Source of the DNA: Hyphomicrobiales bacterium
GTDB taxonomy: Bacteria > Pseudomonadota > Alphaproteobacteria > Rhizobiales > Rhizobiaceae
DNA length: 64,000 bases
Direction: 5' to 3'
Assembly: GCA_900468535.1 (NCBI GenBank)
Contig: UBTY01000026.1
Span: 124,001 to 188,000 of the forward strand
The stretch's first letter is position 1, and the number at the start of each line of letters is the position of its first letter. The notes beneath the pieces were generated by a model. That model did no database searches. It was not told the DNA's origin and worked only from the letters and a program-made list of their open reading frames with translations. The position numbers and the translations under genes were made by a program. Shown in pieces: positions 1 through 7,826 of this stretch.

Positions 1-1
1 T

Positions 2-1471
2 GCCGCCGTTGCTCCAGCGGAGCAGCACTATCGCGAAGCCCCGAACAACATCGAGGCAGAACAGGCGCTTCTCGGCGCGATCCTGATGAACAACGACGCC
101 TATTATCGGGTGTCGGACTTCCTGAAGCCGATTCATCTCTACGAGCCGCTGCATCGCAAGATCTTCGAGGTCGCGGGCGATATCATCCGCATGGGCAAGA
201 TCGCCAATCCGGTGACGATCAAGACCTTCCTGAAGGCCGACGACAAGGTCGGCGACATGACGGTCTCCGAATACCTTGCCCGCCTCGCCCGCGAAGCCGT
301 CACCATCATCAACGCCGAAGACTACGGCCGCGCGATCTACGATCTGGCGCTACGCCGTGCGCTGATCACGATCGGCGAGGACGTCGTCAACATCGCCTAC
401 GATGCGCCGCTCGACATGCCGCCGCAGGCGCAGATCGAAGACACCGAGCGCCGGCTGTTCGAACTCGCCGAAAACGGTCGCTATGATGGTGGTTTCCAGT
501 CGTTCAACGACGCTGTGGCGCTCGCGATCGATATGGCGGCCGTCGCCAAGGAACGTGATGGCGGCCTGTCGGGTATCTCGACCGGCATCCACTCGCTCGA
601 TGGCAAGATGGGCGGCCTGCAGCGCTCCGACTTGATCGTGCTCGCCGGACGTCCGGGCATGGGTAAAACCTCGCTTGCCACCAACATTGCCTACAATATC
701 GCCGCCGCCTACGAGGGCGAAGTGCAGGCTGATGGCAGCATGAAGGCGAAGCAGGGCGGCGTCGTCGGCTTCTACTCCCTCGAAATGTCGTCCGAACAGC
801 TCGCCACCCGTATCATCTCCGAGCAGACCGAAGTCTCCTCCTCGAAGATCCGCCGCGGCGACATCAACGATGCCGACTTCGAAAAGCTCGTCGCCTGCTC
901 GATGATGATGCAGAAGGTTCCGCTCTTCATCGACCAGACCGGTGGTATCTCGATCGCGCAGCTTTCGGCGCGCGCCCGCCGCCTGAAGCGTCAGCGCGGC
1001 CTCGATTGCCTCGTGGTGGACTACATCCAGCTCATGACCGGCGCCGGCAAGGGCGACAACCGCGTTCAGGAAATCACCCAGATCACGACCGGCCTGAAGG
1101 CGCTCGGCAAGGAACTCAACGTTCCAATCATCGCCCTTTCGCAGCTCTCGCGTCAGGTCGAAAGCCGCGATGACAAGCGCCCGCAGCTCTCCGACCTTCG
1201 TGAATCGGGCTCGATCGAGCAGGACGCCGACGTCGTGCTCTTCGTGTTCCGTGAAGAATACTACGTGAAGAACCTCGAGCCCCGCGACCCCAACGATCCG
1301 AAGTATGCGGAGTGGGAAGCGCTGTTCGAGAAGGTCAAGGGTACGGCCGACGTCATCATTGCCAAGCAGCGTCACGGACCGACCGGCACCGTCAAGCTCG
1401 CCTTCCAGTCGGAGTTCACGCGCTTTGCTGACCTCGCCGACCCCTCCTTCATCCAGTATGAAGAGCACTGA
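2..1471 (+). CDS. dnaB: Replicative DNA helicase DnaB (5' end outside window)
   Basis: Hexameric helicase that unwinds DNA at the replication fork and recruits primase. The reading frame is open from base 2 with a DnaB N-terminal domain already under way (APNNIEAEQALLGAIL), so the gene starts before the window; an internal ATG at 86 is not the start. Of 489 visible residues, about 1-130 are the N-terminal primase-binding domain and 170-480 the RecA-like motor. Walker A (GRPGMGKTS) is near residue 215, and the Walker B region (LVVDYIQLM) and the DLRESGSIEQDAD motif follow. Full-length family members are near 500 residues, so little is missing. It ends convergent to azlD, and a 21-bp palindrome covers its stop codon. 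Confidence 0.97.
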   Translation, partial: AAVAPAEQHYREAPNNIEAEQALLGAILMNNDAYYRVSDFLKPIHLYEPLHRKIFEVAGDIIRMGKIANPVTIKTFLKADDKVGDMTVSEYLARLAREAVTIINAEDYGRAIYDLALRRALITIGEDVVNIAYDAPLDMPPQAQIEDTERRLFELAENGRYDGGFQSFNDAVALAIDMAAVAKERDGGLSGISTGIHSLDGKMGGLQRSDLIVLAGRPGMGKTSLATNIAYNIAAAYEGEVQADGSMKAKQGGVVGFYSLEMSSEQLATRIISEQTEVSSSKIRRGDINDADFEKLVACSMMMQKVPLFIDQTGGISIAQLSARARRLKRQRGLDCLVVDYIQLMTGAGKGDNRVQEITQITTGLKALGKELNVPIIALSQLSRQVESRDDKRPQLSDLRESGSIEQDADVVLFVFREEYYVKNLEPRDPNDPKYAEWEALFEKVKGTADVIIAKQRHGPTGTVKLAFQSEFTRFADLADPSFIQYEEH

Positions 1472-1488
1472 CGCGACCGTCGCGTCAG
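1468..1488 (+). terminator. Palindrome over the dnaB stop codon
   Basis: CTGACGCGAC and GTCGCGTCAG form a perfect inverted repeat around a single central C, and the dnaB TGA lies in the left arm. As RNA it would fold with a small loop. There is no T-run after it on either strand, so it is at best a Rho-assisted terminator or 3'-end stabiliser between the convergent dnaB and azlD genes. Confidence 0.4.
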
Positions 1489-1501
1489 CACCCCGGCTGA
1501 A

Positions 1502-1834
1502 CTAGAGCCCTGCAGCTCGCAGAATGGCGACCGTCGCGACGCCGACGGCGACGCTTGCGAGCATGGGCAGACGCCTTGCCGCAAGCGCGGTGACGACGCA
1601 GGCAATCGTCTCCGCCCAGCCGGTCGCAAACGCGGTTGGCGCAATCACGGCCATCAGCACCGCCGGCGGTATCGCTTCGATTGCCGTCCGGCCCTGCTCC
1701 GAAACCTCGACATGACGGATAAGCACGAGGCCACCCATGCGGGTCGCGATCGTTGCGGCCGCCATCGCGAGGATCGCGAGAAGTGTGTGAATATCCAGCG
1801 TCATGCCGTGACCTCGCGGGTCTTGCCCGACCAA
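1502..1834 (-). CDS. azlD: AzlD-family small subunit of branched-chain amino acid exporter
   Basis: Small membrane partner of AzlC; the pair is known in other bacteria as an exporter of branched-chain amino acids and analogues. The 110-residue protein is almost entirely hydrophobic, with about four membrane segments and the AzlD-like stretch ATIATRMGGLVLI near residue 35. Its ATG lies inside the 3' end of azlC (34-base overlap), so the two are probably translationally coupled. The substrate is inferred from the family only. Confidence 0.85.
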   Translation of the reverse strand: MVGQDPRGHGMTLDIHTLLAILAMAAATIATRMGGLVLIRHVEVSEQGRTAIEAIPPAVLMAVIAPTAFATGWAETIACVVTALAARRLPMLASVAVGVATVAILRAAGL

Positions 1835-2505
1835 AGAGCAGCAGCAAGTCCGGCGAGAGCGCCGGCGGCAATGTACCAGACGCCCGGAACGAAGTGGTGA
1901 ACAAGTACGGCGGCAAAGGCACTGGCAGCCAGGACCGAACCTGTTTCACGTCCCTTCCAGAAACCCATCGCCAGCACCACGAAGACAGCCGGGAAAGCAA
2001 AGTCCAGCCCGATTGCGGCGGGATCGCCAAGCAGGGCACCGAGCGAGGCGCCGACGAGCGTAGAGCCGACCCAGGTCGCGTAGAACGGCGCCGCGACGCC
2101 CGCATACCACCAGGGCGTCAGCCGCGCGACACCTGCCCGAAACTCGGAGATCGCCCAGATCTCGTCCGACAGGAACAGCATTGCCGCATATTTGCGGACG
2201 CCCGGGAAGGCCTGCATCTTCGTGCCGAGCGACGCGCTCATCAGCACATGCCTGACATTGACGAGCAGAGCGGCAAAGCCGACCCCCGCCCAGCTTGCGG
2301 GATGGGTCCAGATATCCATGGCAACAAACTGCGAGCCGCCAGCGAAGACAAGCGCACTCATCAAAGTCGCCTCCAGCGCCGACAGACCTTTCGTCGCCGA
2401 TACCGCGCCGAAGACGAGGCCGATCGGAATAACGGCGACGACGAGCGGCAAAATAGCCCGCGCTCCGGCCAGAAAATCGCCGATGGGTCGCCTTTGAGTG
2501 AGCAT
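1801..2505 (-). CDS. azlC: AzlC-family branched-chain amino acid permease
   Basis: Large subunit of the AzlCD exporter, 234 residues, with roughly 5-6 membrane segments and the AzlC signature region PIGLVFGAVSATKGLS near residue 30. The frame stays open upstream to 2715, but the start at 2505 has a strong GGAGG ribosome site and gives the family length. The upstream extension lies over the araC gene and looks non-coding. The gene sits 70 bases after the AraC-type regulator on the same strand. A 19-bp repeat shared with the regulator's own promoter region lies 54 bases before its start, so control by that regulator is likely. Confidence 0.88.
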   Translation of the reverse strand: MLTQRRPIGDFLAGARAILPLVVAVIPIGLVFGAVSATKGLSALEATLMSALVFAGGSQFVAMDIWTHPASWAGVGFAALLVNVRHVLMSASLGTKMQAFPGVRKYAAMLFLSDEIWAISEFRAGVARLTPWWYAGVAAPFYATWVGSTLVGASLGALLGDPAAIGLDFAFPAVFVVLAMGFWKGRETGSVLAASAFAAVLVHHFVPGVWYIAAGALAGLAAALWSGKTREVTA

Positions 2506-2558
2506 TGGAACCTCCAGAATTGCTGAATCCGGAGGTGTTAAGCTGGGGTACGTCGACC

Positions 2559-2577
2559 GTCTTGAACGAAAGTGATC
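2559..2577 (-). promoter_or_regulatory. Putative operator, copy 1 (before azlC)
   Basis: GTCTTGAACGAAAGTGATC on the plus strand. It differs at one base from a copy at 3464-3482 upstream of the AraC-type gene, in the same orientation. It overlaps the regulator's stop codon and lies 54 bases upstream of azlC. The most economical reading is a binding site for the AraC-family protein encoded between the two copies. Confidence 0.55.
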
Positions 2578-3433
2578 AGCGGGCGCGATATTGTCCGGGG
2601 GTGACGCCGGTGCGTGCCTTGAAGTGGCGGGTGAAGTGCGCCTGGTCGGCAAAGCCGCACTGGAGCGCCACATCGGCGGGCGCATTGCCGGCCCTGAGCA
2701 GCTTGCGTGCTTCACGTACCCGCTTGTCGGTCAGGAATGCGTGCGGCGTGATGTGATATTCGCGGCGGAACGCCCGGATGAGATGCGCCCGGCTGAGGCC
2801 CGCAACGTCAGCCACCTCGTCAAGCCCTATGTCGCAGTCGAAGTTATCCGTCAGATAGTCGCGTGCCCGACCGACCGCGGTGCGCTCCTTCGTATCGACG
2901 GGAACGACGGCTGTGCTGCCGTAGCGTTCGAAGATGGCGGCAAGCACACGAAACATGCCTTCCTCGGATTCGAGCGCGCCCGCGCCACTTTCCAGCACAC
3001 GATGAGCCGCGTGGAAAGACGCCGCCATCCTGGGGTCGCTCAACAGTTCCTTCGGGAAGGACGGGGTGGCGTTGAAAGCCTTGCCGGTCACATCTTCCAG
3101 GATATCGACGAAGAGCTTTTCATCCGGATAGATCATCCGGTAGCGATACCCCTCGCCGCCGGGAACGCCGTCATGCACGACGCCGGGATCGATGAGATAA
3201 AGGTCGCCGGCTCCGGTCTCCTCCCTAATGCCCTTCATCGTCGCGATCTGCGTGCCGCTTTCGATAGCGCCTATCGAGAAGGTGTCATGGGCGTGGGGCG
3301 CATACTCGTGGGTCAGGAAGCTCGCGCTCAGGCACTCCATGTTGCGGAACCGGCGATCGCGCCAGAAGCGCGCCCGTTCCGTGCCTGCGAGCGGCATCGC
3401 ATCCGCCGCTTCTTTCTGCGAAACATTTTCCAT
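2576..3433 (-). CDS. AraC-family transcriptional regulator with cupin sensor domain
   Basis: 285-residue regulator. Residues about 30-150 look like the AraC ligand-binding cupin (EYAPHAHDTFSIGAIESG; DLYLIDPGVVHDG). Residues about 185-285 carry two helix-turn-helix motifs, with the typical ends GLSRAHLIRAFRREYHITPHA and CGFADQAHFTRHFKARTGVTP. It precedes azlCD on the same strand. Nearly identical 19-bp repeats lie in front of this gene and in front of azlC, so it probably controls both itself and the exporter. The ligand is unknown; an amino acid is a reasonable guess from the context. Confidence 0.9.
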   Translation of the reverse strand: MENVSQKEAADAMPLAGTERARFWRDRRFRNMECLSASFLTHEYAPHAHDTFSIGAIESGTQIATMKGIREETGAGDLYLIDPGVVHDGVPGGEGYRYRMIYPDEKLFVDILEDVTGKAFNATPSFPKELLSDPRMAASFHAAHRVLESGAGALESEEGMFRVLAAIFERYGSTAVVPVDTKERTAVGRARDYLTDNFDCDIGLDEVADVAGLSRAHLIRAFRREYHITPHAFLTDKRVREARKLLRAGNAPADVALQCGFADQAHFTRHFKARTGVTPGQYRAR

Positions 3434-3463
3434 CGAACCAAACTACGGCCACCGCCGCCCGAC

Positions 3464-3482
3464 GTCTTGAACAAAAGTGATC
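3464..3482 (-). promoter_or_regulatory. Putative operator, copy 2 (before araC-type gene)
   Basis: GTCTTGAACAAAAGTGATC on the plus strand, 18 of 19 bases identical to the copy at 2559-2577. It lies 31 bases upstream of the regulator's start codon, where an autoregulatory site would be expected. Confidence 0.55.
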
Positions 3483-3508
3483 GCGGCACGGATATCTGCG
3501 TGGCACGC

Positions 3509-3537
3509 TTTCACTTTGCCTTATTGATCTCTACACT
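3509..3537 (+). promoter_or_regulatory. Possible alr promoter
   Basis: TTTCAC, a 17-base spacer and TACACT, ending 38 bases before the alr ATG. The -10 is good and the -35 only fair, so this is a candidate by position and spacing. Confidence 0.3.
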
Positions 3538-3575
3538 GCGGTGTCGCAAGCCTCCTCCGCCTTTTGTGAAGAACG

Positions 3576-4742
3576 ATGACTGATTTTGTTGATATTTTAG
3601 AAGACGAAGACCCGTTTGAGACCGCTGGGTTGCGGCTGACAGTCGACCTGACGGCCTTGACCGATAACTGGAAGGACATGGCTCGACGCTCCGGCAAGGC
3701 GCGCACAGCCGCCGTGGTAAAGGCCGATGCATACGGCACCGGCATCGAGGATGCCGGTCAGGCGCTTTACATGGCCGGCGCCCGCGATTTCTTTGTCGCG
3801 ACGGTCGACGAAGGCGTGACGCTGCGCTCCTATGCGCCTGAAGCGCGTATCTTCGTCCTTAGTGGAATCTGGCCCGGAACGGAGCGCCGCTTCTTCGAAA
3901 ACGACCTTGTGCCCGTCATCTCGTCGGAAGAACAGCTCGCTTTCTGGATGGCCGTCCTTGCCGAGTATGGCGATTATCCCTGCGCCCTGCATGTCGATAC
4001 CGGCTTCAACCGTCTCGGCCTTTCGATGGACGAAGCGATCGCGCTCGCAGACGACGTGTCGCGACCGGCGAGTTTCGCACCTGTGCTGGTCATGAGCCAT
4101 CTTGCTTGCGGCGACGACCATTCGTCCGCAATGAACAAGCAACAGCTTGAGTCTTTCCGGCAGGTTAGCGCGGCCTATGAAGGTATCGATTCAAGCCTTT
4201 CGGCATCTGCCGGCATCTTCCTTGGCAGCGACTACCATTTCGATCTCACCCGTCCGGGCATCGCGATTTACGGTGGCGAGGCTGTCAACGGCATGAAGAA
4301 CCCGATGCGACCGGTGGTGACCGCGGAGGCACGTGTCATCCAGGTTCGCACCGTCAAGGCGGGAGAATCGGTCAGCTATGGCCGCGCCCTCAAATTGACG
4401 CGCGACAGCCGGCTGGCGATCGTATCGGCGGGCTATGCCGACGGATACATGCGAAGCCAGTCGAGCGGCGGCGTGCCGCTGCGCCAGACGATACCGCAAG
4501 GTGGCCAGGGCTTCGTGGCCGGACGCAAAGTGCCGGTCGCCGGCCGTATCACCATGGACCTGACGATCTTCGACGTCACCGATCTTCCTGAAAACGCTGT
4601 GCGTGCAGGCGATTACGTCGAGTTGTTCGGAAAGAACGTCCTGGTCGACGACGTCGCGCGTTCAGCAGGCACAATAGGCTACGAAATGCTGACCGGCATC
4701 GGCCTACGGCACGAGCGCCGATACCTTCTCGAGGAGGACTAA
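3576..4742 (+). CDS. alr: Alanine racemase
   Basis: PLP enzyme interconverting L- and D-alanine, supplying D-Ala for peptidoglycan. Of 388 residues, the PLP-binding lysine is K49 in VVKADAYGTG, followed by a TIM-barrel domain (HVDTGFNRLGLS, SHLACGDD). A C-terminal beta domain holds the SYGRAL segment and GYADGYMR. An N-terminal stretch of about 20 acidic residues precedes the barrel. Length is normal for the family. It lies between dnaB and radA, as I recall for other rhizobia, and ends 4 bases from the convergent LysE-type gene. Confidence 0.95.
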   Translation: MTDFVDILEDEDPFETAGLRLTVDLTALTDNWKDMARRSGKARTAAVVKADAYGTGIEDAGQALYMAGARDFFVATVDEGVTLRSYAPEARIFVLSGIWPGTERRFFENDLVPVISSEEQLAFWMAVLAEYGDYPCALHVDTGFNRLGLSMDEAIALADDVSRPASFAPVLVMSHLACGDDHSSAMNKQQLESFRQVSAAYEGIDSSLSASAGIFLGSDYHFDLTRPGIAIYGGEAVNGMKNPMRPVVTAEARVIQVRTVKAGESVSYGRALKLTRDSRLAIVSAGYADGYMRSQSSGGVPLRQTIPQGGQGFVAGRKVPVAGRITMDLTIFDVTDLPENAVRAGDYVELFGKNVLVDDVARSAGTIGYEMLTGIGLRHERRYLLEED

Positions 4743-4746
4743 GCGC

Positions 4747-5385
4747 TCAGCGCGTTGTCAGGGCCAATCGCACGCCGAGAGCCACCAGCAACGCACCGAG
4801 GCCGCGATCCAGCCAAAGGCCGACACTCTTCCGGCGCTTGACGAAATCCGCGAGCCGCCCTCCCGCAAGGATCAGCGGCGGCTCGATGAAAGCTGCGACG
4901 ACGATAATCAAGATGCCGTGGACGGCAAGTTGAAGCCAGGTCGGCCCGGCACCGTCGACAACGAACTGCGGCAGAAAGGCGAGGAAGAAGATCGCGACCT
5001 TGGGGTTCAGCAACGACACGAGAATGCCCTGCCGGTAGATACGGCTCCACGGCATGACATCCTTCACGGCGCTGATCAGGCCACCGTCTCCCTTCGAACG
5101 AAGCGCCTGAATACCGAGCCAGACGAGATAGACCCCACCGACCCACTTCACGATCGAGAAGGCCACGGCCGAGGCGGCGAGGATGGCGGAGAGACCGAGC
5201 GCCGCCATCGCGACATGCAGGCAGGCACCTGTCCAGATGCCGAAGAGCGCGGCAAAGCCGGTTTTCGTGCCGCTCTTGATGGTGTGGCCAAGAATGAAAG
5301 CCATATCGGGACCCGGCGACAGGTTGAGCAAAACAGCCGCGGTCAGGAACGCGATCCAGTGCGCGAGCGAATAATCCAGCATCAT
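4747..5385 (-). CDS. LysE/RhtB-family amino acid exporter
   Basis: 212-residue inner-membrane exporter with about six hydrophobic segments. The signature LSPGPDMAFILGHTIKSGTKTG is near residue 30, and the conserved NPKVAIFFLAFLPQFV follows in mid-protein. An upstream ATG exists at 5412, but the ATG-ATG pair at 5385/5382 has a GGAGG site at the right distance. LysE/RhtB proteins export lysine, homoserine/threonine or related compounds; the substrate cannot be read from sequence. No regulator is adjacent. Confidence 0.88.
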   Translation of the reverse strand: MMLDYSLAHWIAFLTAAVLLNLSPGPDMAFILGHTIKSGTKTGFAALFGIWTGACLHVAMAALGLSAILAASAVAFSIVKWVGGVYLVWLGIQALRSKGDGGLISAVKDVMPWSRIYRQGILVSLLNPKVAIFFLAFLPQFVVDGAGPTWLQLAVHGILIIVVAAFIEPPLILAGGRLADFVKRRKSVGLWLDRGLGALLVALGVRLALTTR

Positions 5386-5534
5386 CGTGGCCTCCAAGAC
5401 AGTGGAGAACAACTGCCACCGTGGCCGGTGATAGGGAAATCATTAGTTTTGATCGGTGCTGCGAATGATTATCTGAGCAATCAAACTGATTCGATGCGGC
5501 GCGCTGGCGACCATCCAACCGAAAGCATGACCTG

Positions 5535-6938
5535 ATGGCGAAGGCCAGAACAAATTTCATCTGCCAGAGCTGCGGCGCGGTCCATAGCCGCTGGGCGGGC
5601 AAGTGCGACAATTGCGGCGAGTGGAACACCATCGTCGAAGAAGACCTGATGGGCGGCATCGGCGGCGGTCCCGCAAAAACGCCGAAGAAGGGCCGGCCCG
5701 TGGCGCTCACTGCTCTGTCAGGCGAAATCGAGGAAGCGCCGCGCATCCATACCGGTATCTCGGAACTCGATCGGGCGCTGGGCGGCGGCTTCGTGCGCGG
5801 CTCGGCGGTGCTGATCGGTGGCGATCCAGGTATCGGCAAATCGACGCTGCTGATGCAGGGCGCGGCGGCACTTTCGCGTCGCGGCCATCGGATCATCTAC
5901 GTTTCGGGGGAAGAGGCGGTCGCGCAGGTGCGCTTGCGGGCGCAGCGCCTGCAGGCTGCCGATACCGACGTGCTGCTCGCTGCGGAAACAAACGTCGAGG
6001 ATATTCTGGCGACAGTGGCTGAGGGCAAGCGCCCGGATCTCGTGATCATCGATTCCATCCAGACGCTCTGGAGCGAACTGGCCGACTCCGCTCCAGGCAC
6101 CGTCACGCAGGTCCGTACCGGCGTGCAGTCGATGATCCGGTTCGCCAAGCAGACGGGCGCAGCCATGGTTCTCGTCGGACACGTCACCAAGGACGGGCAG
6201 ATCGCGGGACCGCGAGTGGTCGAGCATATGGTCGATGCCGTGCTCTATTTCGAAGGCGATCGCGGCCATCACTACCGGATCCTGCGCACGGTCAAGAACC
6301 GCTTTGGACCGACCGACGAGATCGGTGTCTTCGAGATGTCGGACAAGGGACTGCGCGAAGTCGCCAATCCCTCCGAGCTTTTCCTCGGCGAGCGCAACGA
6401 GAAATCGCCGGGCGCCGCCGTCTTTGCCGGCATGGAGGGCACGCGTCCGATCCTCGTCGAAGTACAGGCGCTTGTTGCCCCGACATCGCTCGGCACCCCT
6501 CGTCGTGCCGTCGTCGGCTGGGATTCAGCGCGCCTGTCGATGATCCTTGCCGTCCTCGAAGCCCATTGCGGCGTGCGGCTCGGCCAGCACGACGTCTATC
6601 TGAACATCGCGGGCGGCTACCGTATTTCGGAGCCCGCGGCCGATCTGGCCGTCGCTTCGGCGCTGGTTTCGTCGCTCGCCGGTATTGCCCTTCCCGCCGA
6701 TTGTGTCTATTTCGGCGAAGTCAGCCTGTCGGGCGCCGTCCGGCCGGTTTCACATACATCCCAGCGCCTCAAAGAAGCCGAGAAGCTGGGCTTTTCTGCC
6801 GCGCTGCTTCCCTCGGCGTCAGCCGACCTGCCAAAGGGTTCCGGCGGCCGCTGGAGCGAGATCGAGAGCCTTCCAGACCTGGTTGCACGTATTGCCGGGT
6901 CGAAAGGCGCACTGCGACGTGTGGAAGAAGAGGTTTGA
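5535..6938 (+). CDS. radA: DNA repair protein RadA
   Basis: RecA-like ATPase that promotes branch migration and processing of recombination intermediates. All family parts are visible in 467 residues: a C4 zinc finger (C10, C13, C24, C27), Walker A GGDPGIGKST near 95-104, Walker B (LVIIDSIQTLWS), the RadA-specific KNRFG motif near 253 and a C-terminal Lon-like domain (ADLAVASALVSSLAG, YFGEVSLSGAVRPV). Length is normal. It is followed by cvpA after 93 bases. Confidence 0.97.
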   Translation: MAKARTNFICQSCGAVHSRWAGKCDNCGEWNTIVEEDLMGGIGGGPAKTPKKGRPVALTALSGEIEEAPRIHTGISELDRALGGGFVRGSAVLIGGDPGIGKSTLLMQGAAALSRRGHRIIYVSGEEAVAQVRLRAQRLQAADTDVLLAAETNVEDILATVAEGKRPDLVIIDSIQTLWSELADSAPGTVTQVRTGVQSMIRFAKQTGAAMVLVGHVTKDGQIAGPRVVEHMVDAVLYFEGDRGHHYRILRTVKNRFGPTDEIGVFEMSDKGLREVANPSELFLGERNEKSPGAAVFAGMEGTRPILVEVQALVAPTSLGTPRRAVVGWDSARLSMILAVLEAHCGVRLGQHDVYLNIAGGYRISEPAADLAVASALVSSLAGIALPADCVYFGEVSLSGAVRPVSHTSQRLKEAEKLGFSAALLPSASADLPKGSGGRWSEIESLPDLVARIAGSKGALRRVEEEV

Positions 6939-7031
6939 TCCTTTCATCGCCAGCATCGGTGATGTTATAGGAAGCACGCAATGAGGCGCGACCAAGCCGT
7001 AGATAAGCGGCGGTCCTGGAGTTGAATTTAT

Positions 7032-7655
7032 ATGCCCATTACGATTTTCGACGGTATTGTCATCGGCGTCGTTCTTTTCTCCGCCGTACTTGCAATGGTG
7101 CGCGGCTTCTCCCGCGAAGTTCTTTCTATCGCAAGCTGGGGCGGCTCCGCAGCCGCCGCCTACTATTTCTATCCGTACGTCCTGCCTTATGCCGAGAAGT
7201 ACACGGACGACAATCGCATCGCGACAGTGGGTTCCGCAGCGGTCGTTTTCCTCGTCGCGCTGATCGTCATCTCCTTCATCACCATGAAGATCGCAGATTT
7301 CATCATCGACAGCCGTATTGGCGCGCTGGACCGCACTTTGGGCTTTCTCTTCGGCGCGGCTAGGGGCATACTTCTTCTTGTCGTCGCCGTCGCCTTCTGG
7401 AACTGGCTGGTTGCGGATCATGGCCCGGCCTGGGTCAACAACGCCAAGTCCAAGCCGTTCCTGGACTCGATGGTGGTGAAGTTGCAAGCCGTCCTGCCGG
7501 CGGAGGTTGCGCAGAAGGTGCGCGCCACGGTGGAAAAGAAAATGCAGCCGCAGGGAGACAATGCGGACTCTGGCAGCGCGCCTGCTTCCGACCAGGCGCC
7601 AGCCGAAGATGCGGCGCCCGCCCCTGCGAATGGTGCACAGCAGCCGTCTAATTGA
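7032..7655 (+). CDS. cvpA: CvpA family membrane protein
   Basis: Inner-membrane protein related to E. coli CvpA (colicin V production), often found beside purF, as here. It has 207 residues: about four membrane segments in residues 1-125, the family pattern FDGIVIGVVLFSAVLAMVRGFSREVLSI at the N-terminus (residues 5-32), and DRTLGFLFGAARG near residue 100. The C-terminal 50 residues are low-complexity and rich in Ala, Pro and Gln, probably disordered. The biochemical role is unknown; roles in cell-envelope integrity are reported in enterobacteria. Confidence 0.9.
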   Translation: MPITIFDGIVIGVVLFSAVLAMVRGFSREVLSIASWGGSAAAAYYFYPYVLPYAEKYTDDNRIATVGSAAVVFLVALIVISFITMKIADFIIDSRIGALDRTLGFLFGAARGILLLVVAVAFWNWLVADHGPAWVNNAKSKPFLDSMVVKLQAVLPAEVAQKVRATVEKKMQPQGDNADSGSAPASDQAPAEDAAPAPANGAQQPSN

Positions 7656-7826
7656 CGCAGTGTTCAACAGCTTGACCCGGCACCTGGCAATTGCCATTTG
7701 ACGGGAACCTGAATAAAGGTCCGGCCGGGCATCCGCTCTGCCGGGCCTCAGCCGTTTAAAGCGCATGATCACGGCGTCATGCTATGGAAAGCCGATCCAT
7801 TCTTGTGAGAGCAAAGGCCCGCATCG

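Noticed and set aside
1472..1540. GCGACCGTCGCG appearing near 1473 and again near 1525 as a repeat element
   Set aside because: The shared piece is short, palindromic and GC-rich, one copy is inside azlD coding sequence, and chance similarity is likely.
7656..7826. cvpA-purF interval examined for a purine riboswitch or PurR-type site
   Set aside because: I saw only a short TGGCAATTGCCA palindrome and no conserved riboswitch core or clear promoter.
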